Origin: Tetragonia tetragonoides
Taxonomy: Eukaryota > Streptophyta > Magnoliopsida > Caryophyllales > Aizoaceae
Length of the DNA stretch: 64,000 nucleotides
Direction: 5' to 3'
NCBI GenBank assembly: GCA_038025085.1
Contig: CM076141.1
Span: 20,903,001-20,967,000, forward strand
Part shown: positions 23,398 through 34,773 of the stretch, in pieces
Layout: every line of letters begins with the position of its first letter
How positions within the stretch are numbered: position 1 is the stretch's first letter
Program-made: the position numbers and the translations under genes
Notes under the pieces: generated by a model
The model's input: the letters and a program-made list of their open reading frames with translations, nothing else
What the model was told of the DNA's origin: nothing
Databases searched by the model: none

Positions 23398-23765
23398 CCC
23401 TCCATCCAAATAGCTTTAGAAGGTGAACTCTCAGAAACACAATGGATGAAAGCCCGTTATGATGAACTCATGTTCATGGATGAAAGACGACTATGGGCAC
23501 TAGATCACTCACATATGTAGCAACAACGCAGAGCAAGAGCGTTCAACAAAAAAGTTCAACCTCGAAATCTGAAAGAAGGCGATTACGTTTGGAAGGAATC
23601 GCGTGCATCAGTTACTGACCCGATGGGAAAGTTCCGACCAAATTGTTTCGGTACATTCATCATAAAGGAAATTCTATCAGGAGGTGCAGTCCGGCTTATG
23701 GATATTGACGACATTGAGTTCAGCCAGCTCACAAATCTAGATCAACTGAAGAAGTGCTACGTCTA

Positions 23766-24299
23766 AAAAAAAAAATCCGATAAAGAAAAAGGAGACGTAC
23801 ACAATTGAACGAACTACGCTGGCCTGATTCCACACTAGATACGTAGGTAACCTTATTAAGGGGCTCGGCCAAAATCAATCCGAAATTCCATTCAACTCAT
23901 TCAAAAAACGTCAATCTTTATTCAGGCGTCCCTCAGTACAGGTCTAGAGTCGACAGGGCTGTGCCCAGGGCCGCTAGCTGCCCTGACCTCGGCCCAACTC
24001 ATTTTTTCTCCTGCTCTCGTTCGTCCAATCGATCCAATCTGCACGGGTCCAGGTCCGATTCACAAACACAACACGGTTACAGGTTCGAGACTCTCTTAGT
24101 TTTGACCTTTTTCTATTTTCTATTTTTATTTTTAAGGGGTACAATATGTGTATTTTTTGCTTTTTCTTTTGCAATTTTTACCTTAAATGTTATTATATTC
24201 CCTAAATGTTGTCCTTCTCTTTACTTCATAACATGCTGCATATTTAGAGTTCAGACGGGCATAATTGAGTCATAATAGCATACATAGTCTTAAAAATGC
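23766..24299 (+). other. A1 region downstream of integrase
   Basis: Homologous to 34486-34650 and then directly to about 36130-36560 of A2. The whole antisense ORF found in A2 at 34774-35981 is missing here, but its GC-rich upstream region survives near 23955-23990 (GGGCCGCTAGCTGCCC). Confidence 0.6.
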
Positions 24300-25276
24300 A
24301 TAAAAGGAGGTGTTCGAGTTTCAAATGTCGGAAGCCTACAAATCAAGTCTACACTACTCAAATGGCGCCACTTGGACTATAATCGTCATTTCTATCAACC
24401 TTATCCTTAGCACCGGGCCCGTGACTAAAGTCCCCCTGGAAAGAGCCATGAGTTTTGAACGAGCTGTATATCGGTCTGCTAGGCCTCATATCTCGGCCAT
24501 TAAACAAAGGCGCATGCATGGGGGTACCTGCCGAAAACCCCGGTCCGAAAAGACTCTCCCAGCCTGGCTAGCAAAATTCATAGCCACATTCTGACGCGAA
24601 GGCCCAACCAAAGGCACACCCCATCTAGGAGTCACGACAGGTCTACTACTCAGAGAAGACTGAAAACCTGCAGCGGGAAACATCGCCGGGACATGAAGGT
24701 GTGGGCCTAGACGACCTAGATACCTCACCAAGAGGAGGTCCATTCACCACAACAGTAGGAGACCAGACAAGAGATGGTCTACTCGCCGAGGAAATTCTCA
24801 CGGATGAGTGCCGTGGTCCCACTGAACACGAAGACTGCGACAACTACACAAGACCAAGACAAGAATGTTAAACTAAGCACCTCACTTGGTTAAACAAAAA
24901 GACAAAATGTACTTACACTCACAGTTCCGGATCGAGAACTCTTTCCTCGGCCCATCACCCAGCTATAGCCCTTCTTCAACAGGTGAATGAGCTTGAAGAC
25001 TTGAGAAGTTTGTTCCCAGCTCAGCTGCAAATAAAAGATACAAGAGACAGAGTTAGCATTTGAAAACAATACAAATCAACAAACAAGAGAGGATAAAAGC
25101 TTACCCCCACACAATTCTCAGGCAACAGTAAACCCTCTACTGCGTCTCCATCAACACCATATAAGGGAAACTCCTCTGTGATGCGACTCCCACTGTCTCC
25201 AATGTACGTCACCTCAATACTTGGTAAAGTTATGCTCGGGGGCTGACTGTGGGAGACTGTAGGACGAGACCTCCTA
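24300..25276 (-). pseudogene. Antisense PMD-like gene, 3' part (A1 copy)
   Basis: Homologous to 36560-37510 in A2, on the strand opposite to the element. It holds the C-terminal exons. One near 25276-25105 reads QPPSITLPSIEVTYIGDSG and ends GTGGG|GTAAGC. A short exon near 25020-24915 reads LKLIHLLKKGYSWVMGRGK. A Ser/Pro/Arg-rich tail near 24843-24650 begins MSQSSCSVGPRHSS. The N-terminal PMD part is cut off by Tekay LTR B3 at 25277. Damaged and incomplete. Confidence 0.6.
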
Positions 25277-27547
25277 TGTAACACCCACGAATTTACAACG
25301 ATTTTCTGGGAGCTATCGACGTCGTTGTGCACGACTCGACACCACTGAACCGTCACAAACCCAAGGGTAGTTACTACAACATTTATTACTAAGGAGTAAA
25401 TAATAAGCAGAAAGAAAGTCTACGCATCTAAGGAGCTTACTAAGGAAACTTAAACAATCTAAAAAAGTTATTATTAGAGTTGTCTACAATAGAGAGCTAG
25501 AAACCATTAATCCAATTATTACAACTTTGCCTTCAAAGGGTATAAACCATAAATCCCAACAATCTAAACTGAACAAAGAGAGTTCTAAAAATTGACGCCA
25601 ACTCTAGCTTCCAAGCTGTACGCCCTCACTCGACTAAATCTGCACTTTGGTTTCCGTGACGGAAACAAAATACAGAAGAAAAGAAAAGAAACAAAAATCA
25701 AATAAACTGAATAAACGCTATCCGTACCCAGTAAAAATATTTCGCAAACCTTACCTGAGGTTTTAGAAGAATCATTGAAATTCATTTTCATATGCACATA
25801 AGCATATAATCAAGCTTACACATAACGAAATTCGTTTACATGCAATTCTTATATAGTGATCATACAAAATATGACATAGACAATCTTTCTTGATTAGAGA
25901 GATGGAAGAGAGCGAATAGAACAGCGATTGCCCATACTGTTCATCGACAGATACAATCACGCCATGGACTTAATGGCTCTAGTGTGCACACTACCTCTAG
26001 TATAATAAACGAGTCTAGAGGACTTAATAAATGGGGAATGATCCGTCCAAGACACACAATGAGGTGTCCATAAGTAACTTGGGAATCACGCATCCCTTGA
26101 ACTACACCATTAGGTGTCATCCCGATTGCTTGACAACTCCTAGGGATCCATTGGGAGTCTTACTCTCAATTAATTCAATTCACATAATTTGCATTGGTTG
26201 ACATAATGGTACTACGAGACCACGACTTACTAATTCATTTCATGCTCTTAACAATGAATAGTAAATAACGAAGATAATGATATTTCAATACGATGAGAAT
26301 TGAACATGCTTTAATTCAATAATGATAATCCAACAATGATAAAATGCAATGTCTAGCACAACTTAGGCAGCACTTCGGCAGGGTAATATGATATCCAAAA
26401 ATCACATTTCATTCAAATACATCCAACAATAAATATTTAGGTGCTCACTAGCACTCAATAATACCCATACCAATTAGCAAGTATTAAATAACATAATAAT
26501 ACTAATGATTCACCATTGAACAATTGTCCAATAACCAACATATGAACTAATTAATTCTCGAAACATGATAATATCGACATGCTCATTACAATCAATACTT
26601 ACAGCAGTGAATCATGCTTAATAAATCTCATAATAACGATGATATAATTTAATGATGCTTTGCATATTAAATTCACCACAATTTCTTAATTATCACATAA
26701 CACATCAAAATAGTTTTGGTGGGACTTTGAAAGAAGGTAGGCATGAATGCTTACCACTAAAACGCTTCCAAACAGTAGCTACACTCCAACAACCAAAGAC
26801 AATCGCACTTCCTCGTTAGATCCTAACTAAAAATAATTACCGAAATGAGTATTAGTTATATGCGAAAATACAAACACTAACGAAATATTAATCTCATAAT
26901 TTTATTAAATATCTTGATTTATTTCAACCAATCTAGGCTTTGTGAAATTCGAATTCCAATTCCGAATGAGTGGAGAATATTATAAACAATGAAAGACAAT
27001 CTGCTGAAAATAGAAAATAATAAAGAATTATGTCCTTTGACTGGTCTTACCGTCAGTGCAAGGCGACTCTCTAGTGAGCTAGGCGCCGGGGAGGACGCCC
27101 CGTGAAAGGAAGAAGCGAGAGAGAGAACTCGGGTGAAAGAAGGAGAGAGAGAGTGTGTGACGTGAGTGTGAAAGGGAAGAGAGAAAAAGTGATGAGAGTT
27201 TTTGATCAGTTGTGAAAACTGACCACTTGCCCCATCTTTTCCATTATATAAGCCCTTAGTCAACCAAAGTCAATTTCTAATAGGTTTAGTAAAACTTTAA
27301 ATAATTTTTTGATTTAAATTGCTAATTAAAACAATATGAATAATTCTTATTCATATATAGAACTTTAATTAAACTCCCCAAATCTGATAAATATAAATTA
27401 TGAAAGCCTCATAATAATAATTAATATTATTATGTCTTTAATTGAATAAATTGAATCCTTGAATGTAATTACGATTTAATCTCCAAAATTATTTATAAAT
27501 CATTTATAAATCAATATAATAATTATAGAAAATATTGGGGTATCACA
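25277..27547 (-). repeat. B3 LTR
   Basis: Starts TGTAACACCC at 25277 (LTR end) and finishes GGGGTATCACA (LTR start TGTGATACCCC) at 27547. It carries the conserved GTTTCCGT-C-ACGGAAAC palindrome (25650-25666), a donor-like site near 25755 and a TATATAA box (reverse) near 27245. It is shorter than the B1 LTRs. Confidence 0.85.
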
Positions 27548-27845
27548 TTCTACCCTTCTTAAAATAAGTTTCGGCCTGAAACTTGAAACTTGAAACTTGA
27601 AACTTAAAGTAATCACTTGTCAAAAGAAAACGAATTTACCCGTACGAAGGTATAAAACGAATTTTAGGACTCTAACATATGCAAGATGAGCAAGTACGTT
27701 CGTGATTCTAGGTGATTAGCAATGCAACAGGCAATGCTTGAACATGCAATTCGTGCAAAGTGATAAGCAAAACACGCAAAAAGACGAAAATTCGAGGCGT
27801 CACATTCTACCCTCCTTTAAAGGAGTTTCGTCCCGAAACTCAAGT
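27548..27845 (-). other. B3 duplicated polypurine module with hairpins
   Basis: On the minus strand, purine-rich tracts precede the true LTR start and an LTR-like TGACGCCTCGAA start about 250 bases upstream. Each is preceded by a hairpin: 27566-27584 (AAGTTTC/GAAACTT) and 27823-27841 (GAGTTTCG/CGAAACTC). Same design as 46882-47161. Confidence 0.7.
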
Positions 27846-29334
27846 GGGACTGGTACCTTTTATAAAGAGCTCTCGATACTTCTCGCCGCATCATGGATTC
27901 AGCTTCCCATGTTGCTTCTTCTTGACCTTATCGAGACCAAATGACTTTGACAATCAGAAAAGTCTTTGTTCAGGTCGAGCGATCTTTGCGATCTACAATC
28001 TTGACAGGATGCTCTTCATAAGTCAAACATTCGTCAAGTTCGATCATTTCTGGTTGAACGACATGAGATGGATCATGTACGTATCGCTACAACTGGGAGA
28101 CATGAAACACACTATGGACTTTCTCAAGTTCCATAGGTAAAGGTAGTCAATAAGAAACCTCACCAATCCTTTCCTGGATCTCGTAAGGACCAATGTAACG
28201 GGGACTCAACTTCCCCTTACGACCAAAACGCATGACACCTATGGTAGGAGATACTCGCAAAAGTACCTTGCTTCCAACCTCAAACTCTTCAGGTCTGCGA
28301 CCTCTATCAGCGTACGATTTTGTCAATCTTGTGCACTACACATCTTTACTTGAATCACCTTGACCACATCGATGGTCTTCTGGATCATTTCAGGACCCAA
28401 AACTGCAGTTTTGCTAATATCGTTCCAAAAAACAGGCGATCTACACTTCCTACCATACAATGCTTCATATGGTGCTCGATCAATGCTTGAGTGATAGCTA
28501 TTGTTGTAAGAAAACTCGGTCAACAGAATGTGTGTATCCCACGAGCCTTGATACTCGAGAGTACATGCTCATAGCATACCCAACAAAGTCTAAATCTTCC
28601 TTTCCGTCTGACTATCCGTCACAGGATGAAAAGCAGTACTGAACTTCAATTTGCTTCCTAAAGCCTCTTGTAATTTCTGCCAAAAATAAGAGAGAAATAT
28701 CGAGTTCTATCTGAAACGATATCTTCCGGTACACCATGAAGTCTCATGACTTCCTTGACATAAGCGTCAGCTAGCTTCTCCATTTCTCAAGTGTCATTCA
28801 TTGGGAAAAATCTCGCAACTTTAATAAAACGATCCACGACAATCCAAATAGCATTGTTCTTCTTCTGTTTCAAAGGTAAACCATGACAAAGTCCATCGAA
28901 ATTGAATTCCATTTCCAAGTAGGGACTTCAAGTGATTTTATCATTCCACCCGGTCTCTTGTGTTCGATCTTGACCTTCTGGCACGTCAGACACTTAGCCA
29001 CGAATTCAGCGACGTCTTGCTTCATACCTTTCCATCAAAACACTTGGCGAATATCTTTATAAAGCTTGTCCCCACCAGGATGCACAAACTAGGGAGTATA
29101 GTGAGCTTCACCCAGAATCTGACTCTTGATATCCGAGTCATTCGGCACACAAACACGATCACAAAATCTCAAGACACCGTCTTGGCCAATAGCAAAGTCC
29201 TCGAATCTACCCTCATCCTTGTGGCATAGAATCCGTTGAAGATCCTCGTCTGATTCTGATTACCCTTGATCTCGTGGAGTAAGGTTGGTCGAACTGTCAT
29301 ATGTTCTTAAGGTATATTGAACGTTGTAGACGCC
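27846..29334 (-). pseudogene. B3 RNase H end and integrase remnant
   Basis: Read downward from 29334. The zinc-binding side is near 28960-29080 ([20 protein letters not shown]). Catalytic-core and C-terminal pieces follow, including TEFSYNNSYHSSIDRAPYEA at about 28523-28460. Frames shift repeatedly and stops appear. It matches 45430-46880 of B1. Confidence 0.8.
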
Positions 29335-30647
29335 AAAAAAGCGTCTTCAGATTTCTCCATAAAAGCCCGATGTTGAAAGGAGTAATATATAAACTTGAAT
29401 GTTATTTTTGCTTTGATAGGTAAAATAAGGTTTCAGGTTTTTCCTCGATCTCTCCTTCATTTCGATCACATTCCAAAGTCCCGTTCAAGAGCTTTCCAAC
29501 GACACCTCTCGTGTCTCTTTCCGACTCCCGGTGGCCAAGTTGCTAACAGAGGGTAAAACTATCATTTACCGCAGAAGGGTAAAACGGTCTTTTCACATTT
29601 TCGGAACGCTTAAATTCCTCCGAAAATTAAAATGGGCTGGATGTCGTCATTATGACGACATCCAGCTGGCAAGCTGACAGCCGCCATCGGCGCTTGATTT
29701 TAAGCTAGCGCCGCTGTGTGAAATCCCAGAGCCGCTAGCGGCGCTCACTGGGTCTTCCAAACCCGTCTTTTTTCTGAGCCCATTCTCCGATTTCGGCCAT
29801 TTCTTCACCCGTCCAATCCTATTCCTTTCCCTATAAATATGACCCTTAACTCTCTTCAGTTCAAAGGAGACAGTCTACAGTTGACAACCTCTATTCTAGG
29901 TTGAGTACTCTCGAGCTTCCCTCTCTTTCTTCCAAATTTATGCTTTATTTGAGATCTTGTCTTTACTAATCATTTTCTAAATAGCCTACAGTTCAGGTAC
30001 TAAATCGTGAGGGCTCAAATTAAATTAATTGCTTAATTGTTTATGTTCTGGTAGTCAAAATGTAGATATCATGCCAATCATGTCTTTTATTGCTTACTAA
30101 ATATTGTCTTTCAATTCCAAGCATGTCTAGTCGTTGTAATGCTCAACTTGCCAATCGAATGCATGTCTAAGTAAGGGTCAATAATAAATGTTGTGAGACT
30201 TGTGATGAACCAACTAATAGTCTAAGTCTAGGTTGTTAATCCGGTTTGTGTGGGAATCATGTCTTTAATTATTAAGCAAACTTGAGTTTGTAGAGGCCGT
30301 CATAAAACGGGCGAGTTGGGTGCCTAACACCTTCCCACCTTGGACCTTCGCCCCCGAACCCTTTATTCATGGGTACTCATATGTTCTAAATGAGCGATAG
30401 TCTTTCTAAAAACATGATCAGTTCACTTATCACGCTATTGGGTTGTCCCTTCGGATTGTCCCTTTGGTTTGTCCCTTCGATAAAACGCCGATAACAGATT
30501 TGTGACCTCTTTCATGGTTTTTATTCAATTCAAGTTTTTACAAAAGCTTTTCTAACTCGATGGTCACTTGAACTTATCTAAACCCCCAGCTTACAAATTT
30601 TCTATAAGGATGCACTCCGTGGGCGATAGAAATCCCGAGTCCTTATA
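29335..30647 (+). repeat. A2 LTR
   Basis: TGTAGACGCC at 29335; end CCTTATA, where the last CA is TA. An inverted repeat at 29636-29666 has perfect 14-base arms containing CGTCA and TGACG. GCCGCTAGCGGC lies at 29731-29742 and TATAAATAT at 29832. Confidence 0.9.
29636..29842 (+). promoter_or_regulatory. A2 LTR promoter region
   Basis: Inverted TGACG pair (29636-29666; arms GCTGGATGTCGTCA and its complement around TTA), GCCGCTAGCGGC palindrome (29731) and TATA (29832). TGACG is the core bound by plant TGA-class bZIP factors, so stress-responsive control is possible. This is inference. Confidence 0.5.
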
Positions 30648-30648
30648 G

Positions 30649-30667
30649 TGGCGACTTCACTGGGGAT
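30649..30667 (+). other. Primer binding site of A2
   Basis: TGGCGACTTCACTGGGGAT begins one base after the LTR, the tRNA-Arg-type site of Tat/Ogre elements. Confidence 0.75.
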
Positions 30668-31662
30668 TTATTTAAGAGGGTGAGACTCGAAAGTCAAGTT
30701 TGCTTAATTATTTAATAAAATGTTCCATATTTTGCATCATTTGCATGTTCTTTGGCACAACCTTTTGACCCTTATCAACCCTCGAGGAAGTTTGGGCCGT
30801 AACTCGTAGACAACCCGTATATCTACAGGAATATACAGTTGTCCTACCGTGCAAATCGGCGCTTCCTCACCCACCACTCATCGACTCTTGTTCATGAAAA
30901 AGAATTACAATTACTAGTCGACCATTCGCCGGACGGAAATTGTAAGTTGTCGTGGTGACCTCACAGGAGCCAAAAAGCCTCCAAACCCACATTGGTGCAT
31001 TCGCTTGCTTGTTGTGCATGTGTCGTTGTAATGCCCGTCTGATCACATGTTTGTCTGTAATTGCGTCGTTGTAATGCCTGCCTGAATGCATGTATGTCGT
31101 GACTATGAGCCAACTTGTACTTACGTGCTAGGAGTCTTTTTCTTTTATTTTTAGGTAATTCCTAATGCCCAAAAATAATGCGAGAATTATATTCAATGAA
31201 CACTCGTTTCCCCAATGATATATTCTTCAAAGTCATGAACAAGTTTCTAGGACCTTTTAGCAAAAAAACAGAGTCAGTCCTTCCAATTTCCCCTCTCCCA
31301 TTTTCTATTTTCTTTTTTTTTTTTTATGTAATTCAGATTCGGCCAAAAAATAGAAGAAAAGAAAAGCAAAAAAAAAAAAACAAAACAAAATGGCGTAACA
31401 AAAAAAACACCGAAAAAAAAATATTTCGGAAAAAAAAACAAAAACCAATGGCCGAAATTCTTTTTTATTTTTATCCCATTTTCCATTTTCTTGGAGTAGA
31501 GGAAAATAAAAAATAGGATTGTCCGTCTTTTTCTATTTTCTTATTTTCGTTCATCAACTTTATTTTCCATTGATATCAGGGGAAATATCTAGGCATTTAG
31601 GCTTAAGGATCTTTTTTTTAGGAAAACGTGTTTTTCTACATGTTTGTCGACATTTTTCTTAG
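30668..31662 (+). other. A2 untranslated leader
   Basis: Homologous to 15401-16406. No coding pattern. A-rich low complexity at 31360-31450. Confidence 0.6.
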
Positions 31663-33090
31663 GTGAGAGTCTCATGGTCTTTCTTGTTACTAAGCGCTCC
31701 ATGCTTCCTATTCAGGATAGGGGGTCAAAGGAAGCAAGAGACGTTGAATGAGGTTCAACTTGTCTTTCAACAAGACATCAGTCCAATTCACTTCAACTCC
31801 ATTATGATCAGAACAGTTCAAGAATACCTCGTAGAAATGATAGACCGAGTTGACATGTTGGAAGCTGACATTACCAACATCAAGTCGAGGCAATTATGGG
31901 ATACACCAATGTTTGTCCCCTCATCTGAAAATCGAAAATCCATATCTCAGGGAAAGCTTAATCCGGTTCTTCAAGAGCCAGAAAAGAAACGCAAGAGCGG
32001 CGAATCCTCCTCTAATGTTTCGCCAAAAATGTTTCTCGCGCCCCGAAACAAGCCAAGAAGGGAATTTTCCCCAATAACAATAACTCTCAGTACAACTTTT
32101 GAGAGGCTAGTGGACAAAGAGATGTTGCAACCTGTAGGCCCCACTCCAGAGTCTGAAGTTAAAAGTCGTAGTTGGAATGCCAACCAATACTGCAAATATC
32201 ACCAAGGCAAAGGGCATGACACAAACAACTGCTGGGCTCTCAGACATGCCATCCAAGACAAAATAGACAATGACACTCTACCATTGCCTAAAAATGACGA
32301 GACTGAAAGTACTGATGACCTCTTGGGTGCCATCAACCATATCACTACTGAAGATCCTAAAGATTACTCTCACCTCATTTATGGGGAGGAGGTTACTTTG
32401 ATCACACAAAAATCTTACGAAGAGGAGTTAAATCTGGAAAAAGGCGAGGTGGAAGACAACAAGGATGAAGTACAGAAAACTCTAGACTGCATAATCAGGG
32501 GAATCCAGAAAATAAAGGAAAATGATGATATCCTAGTGGAACGCACCTCCAAGCGCAAGAACACAGTCATATTGGCTAGAGAAGAAACTTAGTGGCTTCA
32601 AGATCTCCTTTACTACAAGATGTCTAAGTATGGATACGTCCGCCAAAGAACTCCCACGTCAAGGCTTCTCCCGAAGGACAGAAATCCATTCCTAAGCTGC
32701 ACTTACTGCGCAGCCGAAGGGCATCACATCAATTAGTGCAGATGCTTCAAGGGGCTAGTCTTGCGCTTCATTGACCAAGGGACAATGTGGTCGCCATATA
32801 CTTGGACGGTCAGTTGGTGTCATCATAGCCAAGAAAAATACACCCATATCTTTGCATCAAGGGAAGCTGTCATGAACGCCTTGGTGTGGAGAGGCGACAT
32901 TCAACCCTTCATCCCTCCAGAAGATGCCAAGGCTACACAGGAGGAGAATCGTCCTTATTGCAAATATCACAGAATCTTCGGACACCATGCGGATGACTGT
33001 CTCCGCCTAAAAGACGATATCCAAGAGGTCATTGACAGAGGAGAAGTTCCTCTACTGCTAATGGATGGTGATGTCGAAGATGGCGACTAG
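31663..33090 (+). pseudogene. A2 gag
   Basis: One frame with stops at 32590 (between E-T and W) and about 32734. A coiled stretch (IRTVQEYLVEMIDRVDMLEA) precedes a Tat-type zinc block at about 32186-32240 (YCKYHQGKGHDTNNC). An acidic region (about 32290-32560) and a second block at 32957-33003 (YCKYHRIFGHHADDC) follow. The reading ends DGDVEDGD-stop at 33090. Gag would form the virus-like particle. It is longer and better kept than in A1. The codon at 31663 is simply the first in-frame start, so the true start may be further in. Confidence 0.75.
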
Positions 33091-33442
33091 AACTAGTTGG
33101 CTACAAACAAGAGCTAAAGGAGTCGAGTCTGAGTCCCCAGTTTTATTTTGTTAGGATCTTAGCTAAATCTTTAGGTTGAGTCATGAACACGGAGTGTTTC
33201 CTTTTTACTGCTTTCAAAGTCTAGTTTCTTTATTGACGGGAATTAGAGACCTTTTTCTCTAAAGTCATGTGTGCTTATTTCTTGCAAATCAATGAAAATT
33301 CCTCTTGCTCATTTCTTCCTTTGTTTAGCTATTGATAAACCCAATGAACTCAAAGTTGCACAAATCATTAATTAATCAATTTAAGCAATGTAAGTAAATT
33401 TCGCAAAGCGAGAATGCAAATTATTCTTTTTAAAACAGGAAT
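33091..33442 (+). other. A2 junction lacking protease, RT and RNase H
   Basis: Noncoding bridge. 33325-33470 equals the A1 junction (18140-18285). The protease-end/G-patch frame seen in A1 is also lost here. Confidence 0.65.
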
Positions 33443-34485
33443 TTGAGAGCTCAGCTCCCTCAACGATGCCGCTCCACATACAAAGAAGAAGTGAGCCTAC
33501 TTTCTGCAACAACCTCAACACTATGGAAAGAGACTGCTACGACTATGTCAAGAAATGTAAGAAATGTCAGATATATGCCAACTTACAGCATATGGCACCC
33601 TCAATGCTCCATAACTTCACATCCCTTGGCCATTTTCTGCATGGGGAATATATATCATTGGTAAGATCACCCCAAGGGTTCTGGAGGATACGAACACATC
33701 CTAGTAGCCATAGACTATTTCACCAAATGGGTTGAAGCACAGTCCTATGCCATCCTCACGTCCAAACAGGTGTCCAAATTCATAAGGAACAACATGCCGA
33801 TACGGCGTTCCGCATGAAATTATTAGCGACCATGGATCCCACTTCAATGCCGAAACAGCCACCCTACTAAGAAAACTACAAAATCCAGCACCAAAAATCA
33901 TCCCCTTACCGACCCCAAACAAATGGCGCAGTAGAAGCCGCCAACAAAAACCTCAAAACTATCATTGAAAAAATGATAGAAAACTACAAAGATTGGCCTA
34001 TAAACCTCCCATTTGCCTTTTGGGGGTATAGAACGTCCATAAGATCATCCACAGGTTGTACACCTTATTCCCTCGTCTACGGGATGGAAGTTGTACTACC
34101 CATAGAAGTCCAACTACCCTCCATTCCCATAGCATTAGAAGGTGAACATTCAGAAATAAAATGGATGCAAGCCCGCTATGATGAACTCATGTTCATGGAT
34201 GAAAGGCGCCTACGGGCTCTAGACCACTCACACATGCACCAATAACGCATGGCAAGAGCGTTCAACAAAAAGGTTCGACCTCGAAATCAGAAAGAAGGGG
34301 ACTCAGTTTGGAAAGAATTACGTGCACCAGTTACTGACCCCAGAGGCAAATTTCGACCAAACTGGTCCGACCCGTTCATCATCAAAGACATCTTGTTACG
34401 GGGCGCAGTCCGACTTATGGACATTGATGGCATTAAGTTCAGTCAGCTCACCAACATGGACCAACTGAAGAAGTGCTATGTCTAA
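33443..34485 (+). pseudogene. A2 integrase
   Basis: Begins inside the zinc-binding part (YVKKCKKCQIYANLQHMAPS near 33545-33600). The first catalytic Asp region is frameshifted (33650-33720). The second appears as SDHGSHF near 33822. The catalytic Glu is intact (NGAVEAANKN, GAA at 33934-33936). The C-terminal domain (33973-34245, 34249-34485) ends QLKKCYV. A stop at 34243 (TAA after HMHQ) and several frame changes inactivate it. Confidence 0.8.
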
Positions 34486-34773
34486 AAAAGTAAAAAAAAA
34501 AATAAGAAATATCCGAAAATTTTAAAAAAAGAGACGTACACAAATTGAACGAACTACGCTGGCCTGATTCCACACTGGATACATAGGTAACCCTTTTAAG
34601 GGGCCTGGCCAAAATCAATCCAAAATTTGATCCAACTCATTCAAGAACAATCTTTATTCAAACTGAACGAATAAGCTTACATTGCATAAATTGAAAAATT
34701 CCTAAGGTTACAAAAAAAAAAAAAAAGAAGAAGCAACTATGAGAGTTTAAGCTAAACAAATTCTTATTATACT
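34486..34773 (+). other. A2 spacer after integrase
   Basis: Conserved with A1 23766-23930 (an AACGAACTACGCTGGCCTGA block near 34547). No ORF. It would contain the convergent 3' ends of pol and the antisense ORF. Confidence 0.5.

Larger units (their letters stand above)
18285..23765 (+). pseudogene. A1 integrase, split by reversed element A'
   Basis: 18285-18503 encodes the zinc-binding side (DPWYQDVYNYITKGTYP, YKGVLYKKS). 18600-19096 encodes the catalytic core. The WGFDITGKI Asp and the IRDHGSHF Asp are present, but the Glu codon of NGAVEA is CAA (Gln) at 18907-18909, whereas A2 keeps GAA at 33934. A' (19097-23397) then interrupts it. After the CCCTC duplication the frame resumes (IALEGELSE near 23410) and runs to the C-terminal QLKKCYV stop near 23765. 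A stop lies near 23518 (HSHM then TAG). Frameshifts at about 18500-18620 and 18950-19010 further break it. Confidence 0.8.
14008..25276 (+). mobile_element. Tat-like Ty3/gypsy element A1 (left LTR to antisense PMD gene), non-autonomous
   Basis: Order: LTR, tRNA-Arg-type primer site, long leader, gag remains, protease-end/G-patch region, integrase, 3' noncoding DNA and an antisense PMD gene. RT and RNase H are absent. The integrase is interrupted by the reversed element A' (19097-23397). The antisense gene is cut at 25277 by Tekay copy B3. No matching right LTR is seen. The family is assigned to the Tat lineage from gag knuckle type, G-patch, primer site and antisense extra ORFs. Confidence 0.75.
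25277..29334 (-). mobile_element. Tekay/Del-like element B3, 3' half, truncated
   Basis: Contains a 3' LTR, a duplicated polypurine module and the integrase end of pol, all on the minus strand. It is inserted in the antisense PMD gene of A1. Its 5' part is missing where the LTR of A2 begins at 29335, within the sequence matching about 45400 of B1, so A2 apparently inserted into B3. Confidence 0.8.

Noticed and set aside
28960..29229. Plus-strand ORF of 89 codons
   Set aside because: Antisense shadow of the B3 integrase zinc domain; B1 shows the same shadow at 45492-45785.
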